Origin: Seriola aureovittata
Lineage: Eukaryota > Chordata > Actinopteri > Carangiformes > Carangidae
Direction of reading: 5' to 3'
Assembly (NCBI RefSeq): GCF_021018895.1
Contig: NC_079376.1
Span: forward strand, 19,854,501 to 19,918,500
Length of the DNA: 64,000 nt
Position numbers and translations under genes: made by a program. Of the stretch, positions 1-10,595 are shown piece by piece; within the stretch, counting starts at the first letter, position 1; every line of letters starts with the position of its first letter. Below the pieces are notes generated by a model. That model was not told the DNA's origin. It worked only from the letters and a program-made list of their open reading frames with translations, and did no database searches.

Positions 1-2155
1 AGCACACAGTAGCAGAGATGTTAGTTGCATGTTCACCCTAAAGCTGCACATATCACTGTTTGTAAGGTATTTTTTTTGCATGTTGGTAACTTTGGTTTAA
101 GGATGTTAAAAATGGGAACCTTAGGTAAGCTGCTGATCTTTGGGGTGAGCAGGATGTCAAGAGATCCATTACATATCTGGATTTTATGGTTATATTGTTG
201 TTTATGAGTTTATCTACATCGCACAGAGATTTAGTGATGCACCCCCTTTTAGGAGGAGGTAAGCAATAAAAGTGAAACACAGAGTTAAAGGTCTCGAGGT
301 TAACAGATGTTAGTTACAACACCCAGAACAACATACGATATAAGCAGCTCAAGTTCTGTCATTCAGTGAGAGACTTGGTATATTCTACATCAGATCTGTC
401 CTTCCTGCATGAATAAATCAGCCAAATTGAAGTGTTGACTTGTTGGTCTGATTTGTACACTTTTCCATCTCCCGGTCACAAGAAATCTTTTCACTGTTCT
501 TACCCAAACAACGGGTCAGTGGTCTCTTAGTGCTTTGGTTTTACAGCCTTTACTGTTCTGGTCAAATATAACTGCTGTCATCAACCTTGCGTCCACCCTC
601 AGCAGGAAGCTGTTCTCATCAAGCAAGCTCCAATAAACCCACTCTATGCTACATTCCCAGCACCAGGACAGACTGATTTGTGACATTTCAGGTAATATCT
701 GGACAAAGATCAGGATACTAGACTCAGTTGGAATGTTGGAAAAGTATTTATTTGGAAAAATAGTTGAATGGGGTTGAAGGTGTGTGAAGGGTGAGGGTGG
801 TGGCAAACTGGGTGTTAGGGGAGAGGTGAAATGGCGTCCGGCCAAATACTGAGGTCAGGGTTAGGGTTATTGTTTTGGGTGTAGTCTGGCAGATGATGGC
901 TCAAGAGACTGAGGCAAAGAGTTGAACAATCTGGCAAGGAGTGAAGGGTGAGCCGGAGTACTTGAGCTGTAGGCAATGAGTAGATTGCTGTCAGTTGTGC
1001 AGGACCATGAGAGCCAGGAGAGCTAGCCACGGCCACAACACACACATACCCAGGCAAAACAGGGGAGGAGGAGACACAAGGGAGAACAGGGAAGATACGG
1101 GGAAACACAAGGGAAGGGAGAAAAAAAATACTCACAGCTTGAGCCGTGACAAGACTGTTAGACACTGAGTTAGTTAGAAAGTACTTGGTGGACAAAGTGA
1201 GGCAGTTAGCAGCTACAGAGGCAGATATTTCTCTCAGGAGTTGGTAAAGACCAGAAAAGAGCCAAAACATTGCCAGAAACATAACAGCAAATGAATGCTA
1301 ATGTGCTGCATATCTGATGTAAGTATAAATGCTCAAAAGGCAACATTTTCCCTCAAAATTTTTTCTCAACTTTTCCTGCATACCTCCATACTAGACCTTT
1401 TTCTCCTCTGTCTCTCCCGCTTTCTAACACTTCAAGGTCAGTGTAAACTGTATCTGACAGCCATTAGCAGACTCTTTCCCACCTAGACCAGGATGCAAGA
1501 AATCACACTTATTGCATGTAAACGATAGTCTGCTGCCAGCCTATTGATTACTGCGTATAAACCTTCTTTACATGCAGTGTAATGGTGTGCGATTCAAAGG
1601 ACACTGGAGTATTGCAAGATACTAATAGACTAATGACAGACCTGCTACTAAAGGGCTGTGTGTGCATAAATGTCATTCTTCATTTGCTGCAGGTTTATCT
1701 GAATGAAAATGTAATCTGGCTTTAATTGTGTGTAATACTTGCAAAGAGTGCAAAATATTTAGATGAGATGATGCGAACAGCTTATTTGTACATTTGTATA
1801 TTAATGCAATTTACTGACACTGAAAGACATTGTGGGAGATTTAGCTGCATGTGTAATATCTCGTGAGGGAGAACAGGTATTAATCAAAGGAGATCTTAAT
1901 CACATATCTTTTCAGAGACAGCGGCTCTGACAGCGAGAGTGAGATGTCGGGCAAAACCCTGTAAAGAGTTTTTTAAATGCAGAACACCAACAATTATCTG
2001 TACGGAGCAACTTACAAGAAAAATACCATTTTAAAGCTTTGGAGAAGCTATGAATTATTCGCAGCGAGTCACCGCTATGGAGAGATTCCTGAACAGGTCT
2101 TCGGGGTAATGTCCCATAGCCCCAGCGGTCCAGAAGGCACGTGACCCCCTGAGAT
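1..2155. other. unique non-coding sequence, no gene recognised
   Basis: AT-rich vertebrate-type sequence with no supported exon. The 155-codon minus-strand frame at 815-1282 lies opposite a purine-rich plus strand and reads as a Leu/Ser/Pro-rich string without domain features, so it is not called as a gene. The purine-rich part (about 740-1120) may belong to an interspersed repeat, but I cannot name a family. Confidence 0.5.
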
Positions 2156-2159
2156 TCAC

Positions 2160-2660
2160 CTGCAAAATGTCCCTGCGAGACACAGAAAGAATACAAAGAG
2201 ATGCAAAACAGCCACAAAAACATGCAAAATGACCACAAAGAGATGCCAAACGACTACAATAGACATAAGAAGACAACAAGGAGACACTACACAACCACAG
2301 AGATGCAAAACCACCACAACCAGATGTAAAATGGTCACAAAGTGAATGAACTTTTGCAAACTGACTTGAGAGAGAAACAAAATGTCAACAAAGAGGCAAA
2401 ACAACAACAAAGAGACACAAAGTAACTGACTATAAGGAGACTTATAACAACTATAGAGAGACTCAAAATTACCACAGAGACACAAATCTAACAGAAAGAG
2501 ATGCAAAACGACAACAAAAAGACAAAATGACCATCGAGAGATGCAAAATGAACACAAAGAGACACAAAACAACTACAAAGAGAGAAAAAAGAAAAAAAAA
2601 ACAACCAGAAAGAGATACAAATATAAAGAGATGCAGAATGATGAGAAAGAAACACAAAAC
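2160..2660. repeat. degenerate minisatellite, about 20-21 bp unit
   Basis: About 500 bp consists of imperfect copies of a unit resembling ACAAAGAGATGCAAAACGAC, with variants such as ACAAAGAGACACAAAAC. The array is strongly A- and C-rich on the plus strand with almost no T-runs, which leaves long open frames on the minus strand that read as Cys/Leu/Phe/Val-rich strings. Those frames are by-products of the repeat. A short fragment of the same unit lies near 42020-42102. Such arrays are common in teleost genomes. Copies differ from one another, so the array is old rather than recently amplified. Confidence 0.8.
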
Positions 2661-3926
2661 TTTTTTGGGTGTGGGGCGCCATTGATTCATAGTCAGTCCT
2701 AGGAGTCAGACAACACTATGGCTAATGTAAGTCCTTATCTTTAATATACTTGACTGATCATCAATTGACCAACCTTTTCTTTCATTTTTCACATACTGTA
2801 TTCTGCCTCGGCTGCAGCCCACATTCACAGTCTGAAAGTAAAAGTACTCTGCTTGTAGATATGAGCTGAATGCTAAAGTTTCTGTGAAGCCGCATCCACA
2901 ACAAAAGCAGAAGGACAAATTCTGTGTGCTGTGGGAGATAAAATGTCCTATCTGTCTAGTCTCTAAATGTTTATTGTAGCCTTCCAAGTTGGTTATTACT
3001 GTATCTCTTATGCAGTTTTGGAGAATTTTATCTTTCCATGCTGTCCTAAGAATATTGCAGCTCATAAATCTCTGTAAGAAACACACACACACACACACAC
3101 AGACAGACACACACTAGTTTTATCACATACACTCTCACATACACACATAGGGAAGCAATAGCACTGTGAAGACACACACATTCAAGCACACACACTAGTG
3201 TCGATAATAGATAGAGGAAGGTATCAATCAAAGCTATGGATTAATGTAAAAACACTTCCTATGAGGCTAGAAATCAATACTTACTTACAATCACTTACAG
3301 AATAGCACACATGCATATCTACACATTTTCTCTCTTTAACACACACACACAAATCCACAAATCCAGACGACCACGCCCCACATACACCGCAACAATCTGT
3401 AAACAGTCCAAGTTTTGATGACAGCATTGTTAAGTGTCTTTTTCTGGTCCATCATCAGATTATTGTTCATTATGCAGCAGCTAGAGAGCTGATAGCTCTG
3501 TCTATTGAACACAGAGAGAGGGAAGGAAAGAAGAATGGTAGAGGAAAGAATGGACATAGCGCTATAAAGGACATTCAACAAAATCGCAGTGAATTGCATC
3601 AGCTGTGAATTAGCCCGTATCCTGGACAGAAATTGCGCGAGCATGTGCGTGTGTGTGTGACAAGGAGACAGAGTGACAGGAAGTGAAAGAGAGAAGGCAA
3701 ACCGAGCTGATGAGAGACAGGCGAGGAGACGAAAAGAGAGAGGGAGAGGTTGATGACATGAGCTGCGGTTTTTCTAAGTGCCATGTCCTTGTGTTTCCTG
3801 GATCTGTCTGCCTCCGAGCTAGTTGTTGCCAGTCACTAACTAGACTTTCTGTGTGGCTATGTTCTGTGGATGGATCACATATGCATTATGCACTTTCTTG
3901 TAGTTTGCTATGAGAGGAGGGGGGGA

Positions 3927-3928
<2 letters not shown>
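2661..3928. other. non-coding, scattered short CA repeats
   Basis: No exon is supported. The segment holds (CA)n tracts at 3079-3116 and 3340-3352 and a broken CA stretch around 3170-3193. A purine-rich segment at about 3510-3760 gives spurious open frames. Confidence 0.5.

Positions 3929-3977
<49 letters not shown>
3929..3977. repeat. (AC)24 microsatellite
   Basis: An uninterrupted AC dinucleotide run of about 49 bases, directly preceded by a G-rich stretch (3916-3927). Perfect dinucleotide runs of this length are usually polymorphic in fish. Confidence 0.97.
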
Positions 3978-3979
<2 letters not shown>

Positions 3980-4439
3980 TCACAGCTTACATAATGAGTT
4001 TGTTTTTTTTCAGTTCTTAAATGTGCTTCATACTGTGCTTTAAACAGCAAGCCAGGGTTTTTGACAATCCGTTGAGGAAGCTACGTTGATTAGCTACAAG
4101 CTATCCTTCATTGGAGGTAGTTAGCTACCCACACAACACTACACTTCTGGAAAATGGCAAACTATACTACACAACAATACAGAAAGCATATACTGTTAAG
4201 AAAAATAATATTGTTATTATTATCATATTACTATTCAGTAACTTAGCAAACAAATGCAAATTAAGTATTATTTTGTAACATATACCCAAGAGTAAAACAG
4301 TGAGTACAAGATTACGGGAACTCTCTGTGTCCAAAAATGACAAACAACAAAATGTAATTTTCCAATTTTGATATTTATTTTAATTACATTTCTTTTACTT
4401 ATTTGACAAACAAGATATAATGTGGTAGATGTATTTTCT
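3978..4439. other. AT-rich unique sequence
   Basis: No coding or repeat structure recognised. Rich in TTATT/AATAA strings. Confidence 0.45.
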
Positions 4440-4605
4440 TATATTTAGTCAGGTTAGCTGATCTTCTTCCAGTCGTTATACTAAGCGAACATAATTGCTT
4501 GGTGGCTTTAGCTTTGTGTGTTGGCATCAGTCTTCTCATCTAAATCTTGGCAAGAAAGTAATGCAAAAGTGTTTTTCCCAACCACTTTAAATGATGCCCA
4601 AACCT
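4440..4605 (+). repeat. short interspersed teleost repeat, degenerate copy
   Basis: Contains the ordered landmarks GTTAGCTGATCTTCTTCC, then CAGTCTTCTCATCTAA, then TTGGCAAGAAAGTAATGC, then TTTTTCCCAACCACTTTAAA. The same order of landmarks (AGCTAAGCTAACC, a CTTCTCATC-like box, GCAAGAAAGC-like, TTTCCCCAAA and a closing ACTATTCCTTTAA) recurs around 51045-51180 and 53010-53105, with weaker traces at 22140-22265. It reads like a SINE-sized teleost repeat, but no tRNA-type promoter boxes could be confirmed, so its class is open. Confidence 0.4.
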
Positions 4606-4627
4606 ATGAAAATACAAGTCTAGGTGT

Positions 4628-5110
4628 TCTAATGGAGCCATTTGTAAATTTTGCTATTGCTACATAAAAATGTTAGCATTAACAGCTGTTTGTTTACCAG
4701 TCTAGACACAAATTATTGACGAGTTCAGCATCAAACTATTTCCATTCCTTTACCCGCCTGTCTCCAGTGGTGGAAAGCAGCCCTCTTTTGCACCTATTTC
4801 TACCACTTCTTTTCTTCTACTGAAGTTAGCATGCTAACCAGCTAGCCCCAGTCTGGCTGGACTGTCTCGTTACTTTCCGATACTGAGTCACTGTAGCCTC
4901 CAATCTACCCTGACGAACTAGCACTGCCCAGAGAGCGTATTAAAATCTCTTGTGTTGTTAACGCAATGATGGCTGAAGCTGTTGGCAAGACTGGTAAGTA
5001 AAACAGCGGTTAATGCTAACATTGGCTATGTAGCAATGTAACAAAACTTAAAAATAGCTTCTTTAAATCACCAAAAACTTTAGCTCCATTAGTGCTGGAC
5101 AAACAGCACC
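4628..5110. mobile_element. foldback/MITE-like element with long inverted arms
   Basis: The left arm (about 4628-4702) and the right arm (about 4988-5100) are inverted copies of each other. Both contain TGTTAGCATTAAC or its complement, GCTACATA/TATGTAGC, and a CTAATGGAGC/GCTCCATTAG end. A central segment lies between them. A second copy of central segment plus one arm lies at about 49090-49440 in the opposite orientation. No transposase frame is present, so it would be non-autonomous. Imperfect arms suggest an old insertion. The superfamily cannot be named from sequence alone. Confidence 0.6.
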
Positions 5111-5379
5111 CTCACTCCTGTTCGTGCCATACAGGAATATCTAATTACGCTGCTAAGCAACTCCAGGATTCCTACTGTACGTAAACTGTGTTGGCCAGTA
5201 GAGGCTAACACTTCCCGTGCTGACAGTCTTTTTATGGTTTAATTAATGTGGTAATGGTTTCATTTTACATTGAGAATATACATGCAATTCCTCTCAAATG
5301 GTAAAATCTACCATTCAGCCACACAAAAATCTACATAATCCAGTGCTTTTGAATAAACAGAGCTCACATTTACACCGTG

Positions 5380-6130
5380 CCAGCATCCTTCTGTCTCTCT
5401 ACCACACAAACCCATTCAGAACCTTCCTCGCCTCCCTCGTCATATGTCAGCCCCTCCCTCTAGCTTTTCATTCTCATGTGTTTCCCCCAACTCTTCCTCT
5501 GCTCTCCTCTTTTCACCTCCTTATTCGAACTCCTCTTCCTCTTTTTGTCTTCTCTGTCTCCGTCTCTCCTCCCTCCCTTTTTGGTCACACTCCTATCCCC
5601 TCTTCTCCTCCTCTTGTTGCTTTTCTCCCTCTGCTCACTTGTTCGCCAGCTCCCTCCCTTCCTCGCTCCCTCCCTTCATCTCTCTCTGCATTGCAGTATC
5701 TGTGTCAGCCATCGGCAGAATAGGCTGTCTGGTGTGTGTGTGTATGTATGTGTGTGTGTGTGTGTGTGGACATGTGTGCATTTGCGGGTGTGTGTGTGTG
5801 TTAGATACTGCAGTCCCTCCTTAGCAGCTGGACAGGAACTGAGATGGATAGCGTTTGTTCACCCCACTCTTTTTTTCCTCCTCTCCTCCCTCTCTTTTTC
5901 ATCTCTCCTCTATCCTAATTTCTATCTACTCTTGCTTCACCCTTATTTTAACTCTCCTTTTTTGTTTTTGCCTTCTTTCTATAATATACTTTCATCTTCT
6001 CGCACTGTAACCTGTTTTCTTCTCTTAAATTCTCCAATTTTTTTTCTCATTACATCCTCTGATCCATTTTCCCTGCTCCTTTCCCCTGAAATGCTCTTCT
6101 TTTCTCTACCTCTCCAACACTCTTGATTTC
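5380..6130 (+). repeat. pyrimidine-rich block with embedded TG microsatellite
   Basis: About 750 bp in which the plus strand is dominated by C and T, interrupted by an imperfect (TG)n run at 5731-5801. The 216-codon frame at 5476-6126 is a direct effect of this composition: it reads almost entirely Ser, Leu, Phe and Pro with a Cys/Val stretch from the TG repeat, and has no domain. The block is skewed in composition rather than being a clean tandem repeat. Confidence 0.7.
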
Positions 6131-6690
6131 TGGTCCTGGCTGAAGTTTGCTATGGAGACATACATGACAGCTGATCACCATTTACAGAAAAGATTGTAAT
6201 TACACCGGCACTCAGTACAAGACCACCCACAGCGCCGACCAAGGGAGAGTATGTATCCTTCCCTTTAGCAGACACATGGCTCTGGTCTCATGCTGAGGGT
6301 GGACCTCAGGACACTGGTGCCCTTCTCCTCTGCCTGCCTGGTCGACTGACCCGGTCCTGCTCTGACTCCTTTGATCAACTGTTCCCCTGCAGTGATTAAC
6401 CAGTCACCAGAAACATCTAAGTCTCATGTCAGTTCAGCCTGTTTTTCTCCAGCCATACTCCACACCTCTTCTTTCCATCCGCTACTGATGGATGAAGAGC
6501 CATGATGTGAAGTGGTCAGTGGTAGTTCTATAGTAAGTATGACACTGTCATTGCTGAATCTTCATATTAAGAATGTAGTTTGCTGTAGCTGACACTTCAG
6601 TATTGTATCAAGATTTCTTCAGTCAAACCAGACACCACATAACCACATTCCTTCCTCCTGTGATGTAACAATACTGATCAGCTCCTTCAG
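6131..6690. other. unique non-coding sequence
   Basis: Higher in GC than its surroundings but with stops in all frames at short intervals. No repeat family recognised. Confidence 0.4.
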
Positions 6691-6694
6691 ACGT

Positions 6695-7365
6695 GTGCCA
6701 ACTTACAGCCACACTTTATTGGTGTGAATTTCTAATCCTTGGTAGGACCTCCCCTTTGCCTTCAGAACAACCTGAGTTCATCTAGCACAGATTCAACAAC
6801 GTGCTGCAAACATTCCTTTCAAATTCTGGTCCATGCTGACATGTACAGTTGCGGATTTGTCACCTGCACATTCATACTTCATATCTTCTGTTCCAACACA
6901 TCCCACAGGTTTTCTGGTCAGCTGAAATCTGGTGACTGGGCAGGCCACTGAACTTACTGTCATGTTGGTGGAACCAGTTTGAGATGTTTTCCTGTCTGAA
7001 AAGGTTTGTTATCATGCTGTAAGTATTGGTGAGCCTGTGCTCACTGTATTAAAAAAAAGCATTTTTGCTCACTGCCACTCACCAGCTACTTTCTTTTATT
7101 CGCACCAAGAGTAAAAACTCTAGAGACTGTTGTGCATGAAAGTCCCAGGAGATCAGCAGTTTCAGAAAAACTCAAGCCAGTCCGTCTGGCACCAACAATC
7201 ATGTCACAGTCAAAGTCACTGGGATCCCATTTTTTCCCCACTCCCCAATATTTGGTCCGAGCAAAAACCTCTTGACCATGTCTGCCTGCTTTTGTACATT
7301 GAATTGCTGCCAGGTTATTGGCTAATACTTTAACTAGCAGGCCTTCCTAATAATGTGACCATTGA
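6695..7365 (-). pseudogene. Tc1-like DNA transposon, internally deleted
   Basis: Read on the minus strand, the right part (about 7120-7290) matches the start of a Tc1-family transposase at nucleotide level: a start-like ATGGG, then the equivalent of the VGARRAGLSISETADLLGFS helix-turn-helix region, with stops and frame shifts. The left part (about 6740-6990) matches the transposase C-terminus, including the LWDVVE / QQLRDAI / PRRIKAVLKAKGG-type end. Terminal inverted repeats are visible as CACTTTATTGGTGTG on the left and CCTAATAATGTGACC on the right. A full element is about 1.2 kb or longer. Here the DDE catalytic middle is gone and only about 670 bp remain, so it cannot encode transposase. 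Tc1 elements move by cut and paste into TA sites. Confidence 0.85.
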
Positions 7366-10035
7366 TTATATGTTTGCTCACTAATATTTGCATTCAAGAG
7401 CATCAGCATTTAAATGTTAAATGAGATCACCCCAAGTGAGACATTATGAGCACTTTACCAGTTTACTACAAGCTGTATGGTATCTCCTGTGTCTGCACAG
7501 TCTGAAAAAATAACCTTGATGATGTCATAGTGATGTCATCAGAGTTATTTTGGCTTTGGGTTGGAGGCTATAATTTTTCTTTTACAGAAAACGTACAACC
7601 TAGGAGCAGGGAGCTTAAAAGATGCAGGCAGACAAAATGATACCATTAGTTGCATTATGGGAAATGTAGGCTCTTGTGTTTTTAGAGCTTGATCCATATG
7701 GACAAAAAAATAAATCCAGATATCTCTGCCTCTCTTGTTTTGATTTTGACCAGTCTTTTTAAAAATCTTGTGTTAGTCCCCCAACTTCCTGAAAATATAA
7801 TACCAGTGCACTCCTTTTATCTCTATAATTTCTAAACTCTAAACATTTTTATAGCTTACATGTTAGCAAACAATAACTGGGTTTTTCCATCCACATGTAG
7901 TGCAAATTTTAACAGAATTTCTGGAGAATCAGTTTAAAAACAAAACAAAAATTTATGTCATGCAAATATAAAGAATTCAACATAAACAGTCGGTGGTGCT
8001 AATTCTCCAGTCATGTAACCTGAAGCCATTACAGAAAAAAGGGGCACAACAAGGTGATGTGATTAATAAAGTACAAGTAAACATAGTCAGTCACCAAACA
8101 ATGTAGAAAATGTCATGACATTTATGTTTGTTTCATCTATGCATTTGAGGAAGGTTACAGTCTCCTCATCGCTCCACACACATCTGATGTGTTTATCTGC
8201 GGCTATTTTTCATCTTTTTTGTTGGAGCAGCAGCTTCAGTAAACTCTGCACTATGTCACATTTTGTTTTTATCTATACGCCAACTTTTCCACCTCAGTCA
8301 AGCGTAAAAACCTTGATGCCCAGATTTCAAGTGTTTTTCTTTCTTTTTCAGTAATTTTACTTTGCTTTTGTTTTTGTTTTTTGTTTTTTTGTGCACAAAA
8401 GGTGAAAGGAAACGCTTAATGCCATTCTGACACATCCTGCTGACACAGAACAATTTGGACAATCCATCTCAGTCCAATCCATCTGAGACTGAGTCCAATC
8501 CATCTGAGACAATCCATTTTTCCAACACCAGACTAAACTGTTCTCCAGACTGATAGCGGATGATTCTGCAAATACAGTATGGTTAAGGTACAAAACACCT
8601 CACCCAACCTTGTGGTAGCACTCGTTATCCAGGCAATGTCCCCACCCTCCACCCCCTTCTCTCCATTCACTCCTACAGACACACACAGCGCATATACACA
8701 CTGCTGATTTTTAATGACCAGTTAGATAGCATAGCTAAACACTGAGGGTGTTAATGGCTGAGTGACACACACGCTCACACCCGATGAGACATAAATGACT
8801 GTGACACATGCAGGAGCGTGATGAGGGTGGCGGCATGTATGGGTCACGTGTAGCACACAGTGAGGAAATAGGTTTTGCTTCTCATTTTAAAAATAGAAAC
8901 TGCTCTGCTTCTAATTCCATAACATGGCAAGGCAGACTGTTTCCATAAAATGAAATGACCTACCACCTGCTCACATTTTGGAAATGACAGGGATGGTTAA
9001 GAGCCTGGCCTCGCCGGAGCCGAGTGTAAAGTTGAAGTAAATTGGTTGGGTATTAGAGTGCAAGTCCATGTAATGACTTGCTGTACGGATTTTAAGATAT
9101 GCTGTAAAGCTCAGAGGCAGCTGGTGAAGTGATACGCTCTCACCCTCTGCTCCCAGCCTGGATTCCTGCTGGAATGCTCTGGATAGATTTGCAGATTTCT
9201 GCGGTCAGTGTTAATACCGTGTTCTTTGGTCTGGATCTGACAAAAAGCATTTTACTTATTTCTTTAAAAGGAGTATGCCTTTTCCAGACATTTCATATCA
9301 CACTTCTATAAAAGGTGGGGTACTCACAAGAGATTACAAAGGAGAAGGGTAATTTTTTATGTAGTATAGGTAAAGCTTGGAAAATTTCAGATCATACATC
9401 TTTTTGTTAGACCACCATTTTCTTGTAAATGTCCATGTTTGTTGTCCATACCTCCATTTCCTAATATAGACTTTCTGCTAAATGTCTAGTCTTGACATTA
9501 CATGGTAGCCCTGCTGTAACTTAGTAAAATCATAGTCCATTGAGTAATAACTTTTCTTAACGTTAATTTACACTTTGATACAGAGATATGAGATATAATT
9601 TAAAATTTAAACCTTCATCAAGCGGGTGCAATTCCTTCCTTATGAACTGTTGTCATGTGGGTTAAAGTTAGACAAATGATGGGTGCTAATGTTAGAACTG
9701 AGACATGCTCGCTCTGTATTGTGTTGAACAGTTACTGTTACTAGGATTGGATGAGAATTTATAGCCCATGATTTTATGCTGGATTTAAAAAAAATCATAG
9801 TACAATCAACTTAATTGATAAAGCATTATTGAATTATTAATGTTACATGCACAAGCATGTGTTGTGTTATCTAAATAGTTTGCAATTATTCCTTTTTTAA
9901 ATAAAATAGTCTATTGTAAATCACCTAAATTCCATTATCTCCAAATTTATCTGAATGCTGCAGTAGATGAAACATCACTCTCCTCAACAAGGCTTTCATT
10001 AAAGACTAGTAAACCGACCGTTATGTATAAGACCG
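7366..10035. other. mostly unique, with two minor repeat patches
   Basis: No exon is supported. Around 7512-7690 there is a patch with paired TGATGTCAT boxes (7520-7528 and 7531-7539) followed downstream by GCATTATGGGAAATGTAGG, which resembles a dispersed teleost repeat. A related TGATGTCATAGTGACAT string occurs near 58471. A short tandem repeat at 8457-8515 has about three copies of a CCAATCCATCTGAGAC-type unit. Confidence 0.4.
8457..8515. repeat. short tandem repeat, CAATCCATCTGAGAC unit
   Basis: Four occurrences of AATCCATCT or AATCCATTT appear within 60 bp, three of them in an extended shared unit of about 18-22 bp. The minus-strand frame here reads as repeated MDWT/QMDWT, a by-product of the repeat. 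Confidence 0.7.
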
Positions 10036-10039
10036 TCCT

Positions 10040-10595
10040 CCTCTAAAAAACAAACCCATAGGCTGTTTGAGCAGCAGCTAAATAATACCCATAGTTACGT
10101 TTTGTTGCTAGGCGACACCTAGCAGCCATAATAATTATCACAGGAGCAAAGGGAAAAGTGCGATGATGTAGTATATAGAGCAACACTGTCCGCGTTAGGA
10201 GGAGGTTGGGGTGGATGGTTGGAGATGACCAAACACAGGAATATGACACAGGAGCGGGCTCTTTGATTCCCATGTGAAAGCAGCAGTTTATATTGTTTCT
10301 TTTCTTTTATCCATGAGTGTTTGACAAAGTTAACCACGTTTTATTGTAACCGTGACGACAAACATCATCTAATGTTGAGGAAGTAGTTATTCTAACCCAA
10401 ATCACAATCTTTTCCTAAACCTAACCAAGTTTGTGCCGAAAGCTAACCAAGCCATGACCCTTATTATAGTAACCATGGTACATCGTACTTCTGGTACAGT
10501 CACCGGTGTTTACAATTGTAACCATGGCAACCAAGGTCCGGTGCAACACTCCAACACTCCTATGGGTCGTATGGTTGTTCAGGTTGGAGGAGTTC
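10040..10595 (+). repeat. interspersed repeat with CCTAAACCTAACC boxes
   Basis: Contains CTAACCCAAATCACAATC, CCTAAACCTAACCAAG and AGCTAACCAAGCCATGAC in order (about 10394-10460), then a CCATGGTACA/CCATGG segment. The complementary order is seen at 29225-29515 and 49435-49730, so at least three copies of this box region occur in the window. It is a high-copy type of teleost repeat. Its class is not clear from sequence: no coding remnant, no clean terminal inverted repeats. Confidence 0.5.

Noticed and set aside
858..872. Telomere-like TTAGGG string
   Set aside because: Only two partial units; far too short for an interstitial telomeric array.
815..1282. 155-codon minus-strand frame
   Set aside because: Opposite a purine-rich strand; no domain or splice-bounded structure.
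2160..2660. CRISPR-like repeat-spacer array
   Set aside because: Units are contiguous and degenerate with no constant spacers, and the genome is vertebrate.
2156..2690. Cys/Leu/Phe-rich minus-strand frames resembling membrane proteins
   Set aside because: Translation of the ACAAAGAGATGCAAA-type minisatellite; overlapping frames give similar strings.
5476..6126. 216-codon plus-strand open frame
   Set aside because: Ser/Leu/Phe/Pro-rich translation of a pyrimidine-rich tract plus a TG repeat; no domain and no conserved pattern.
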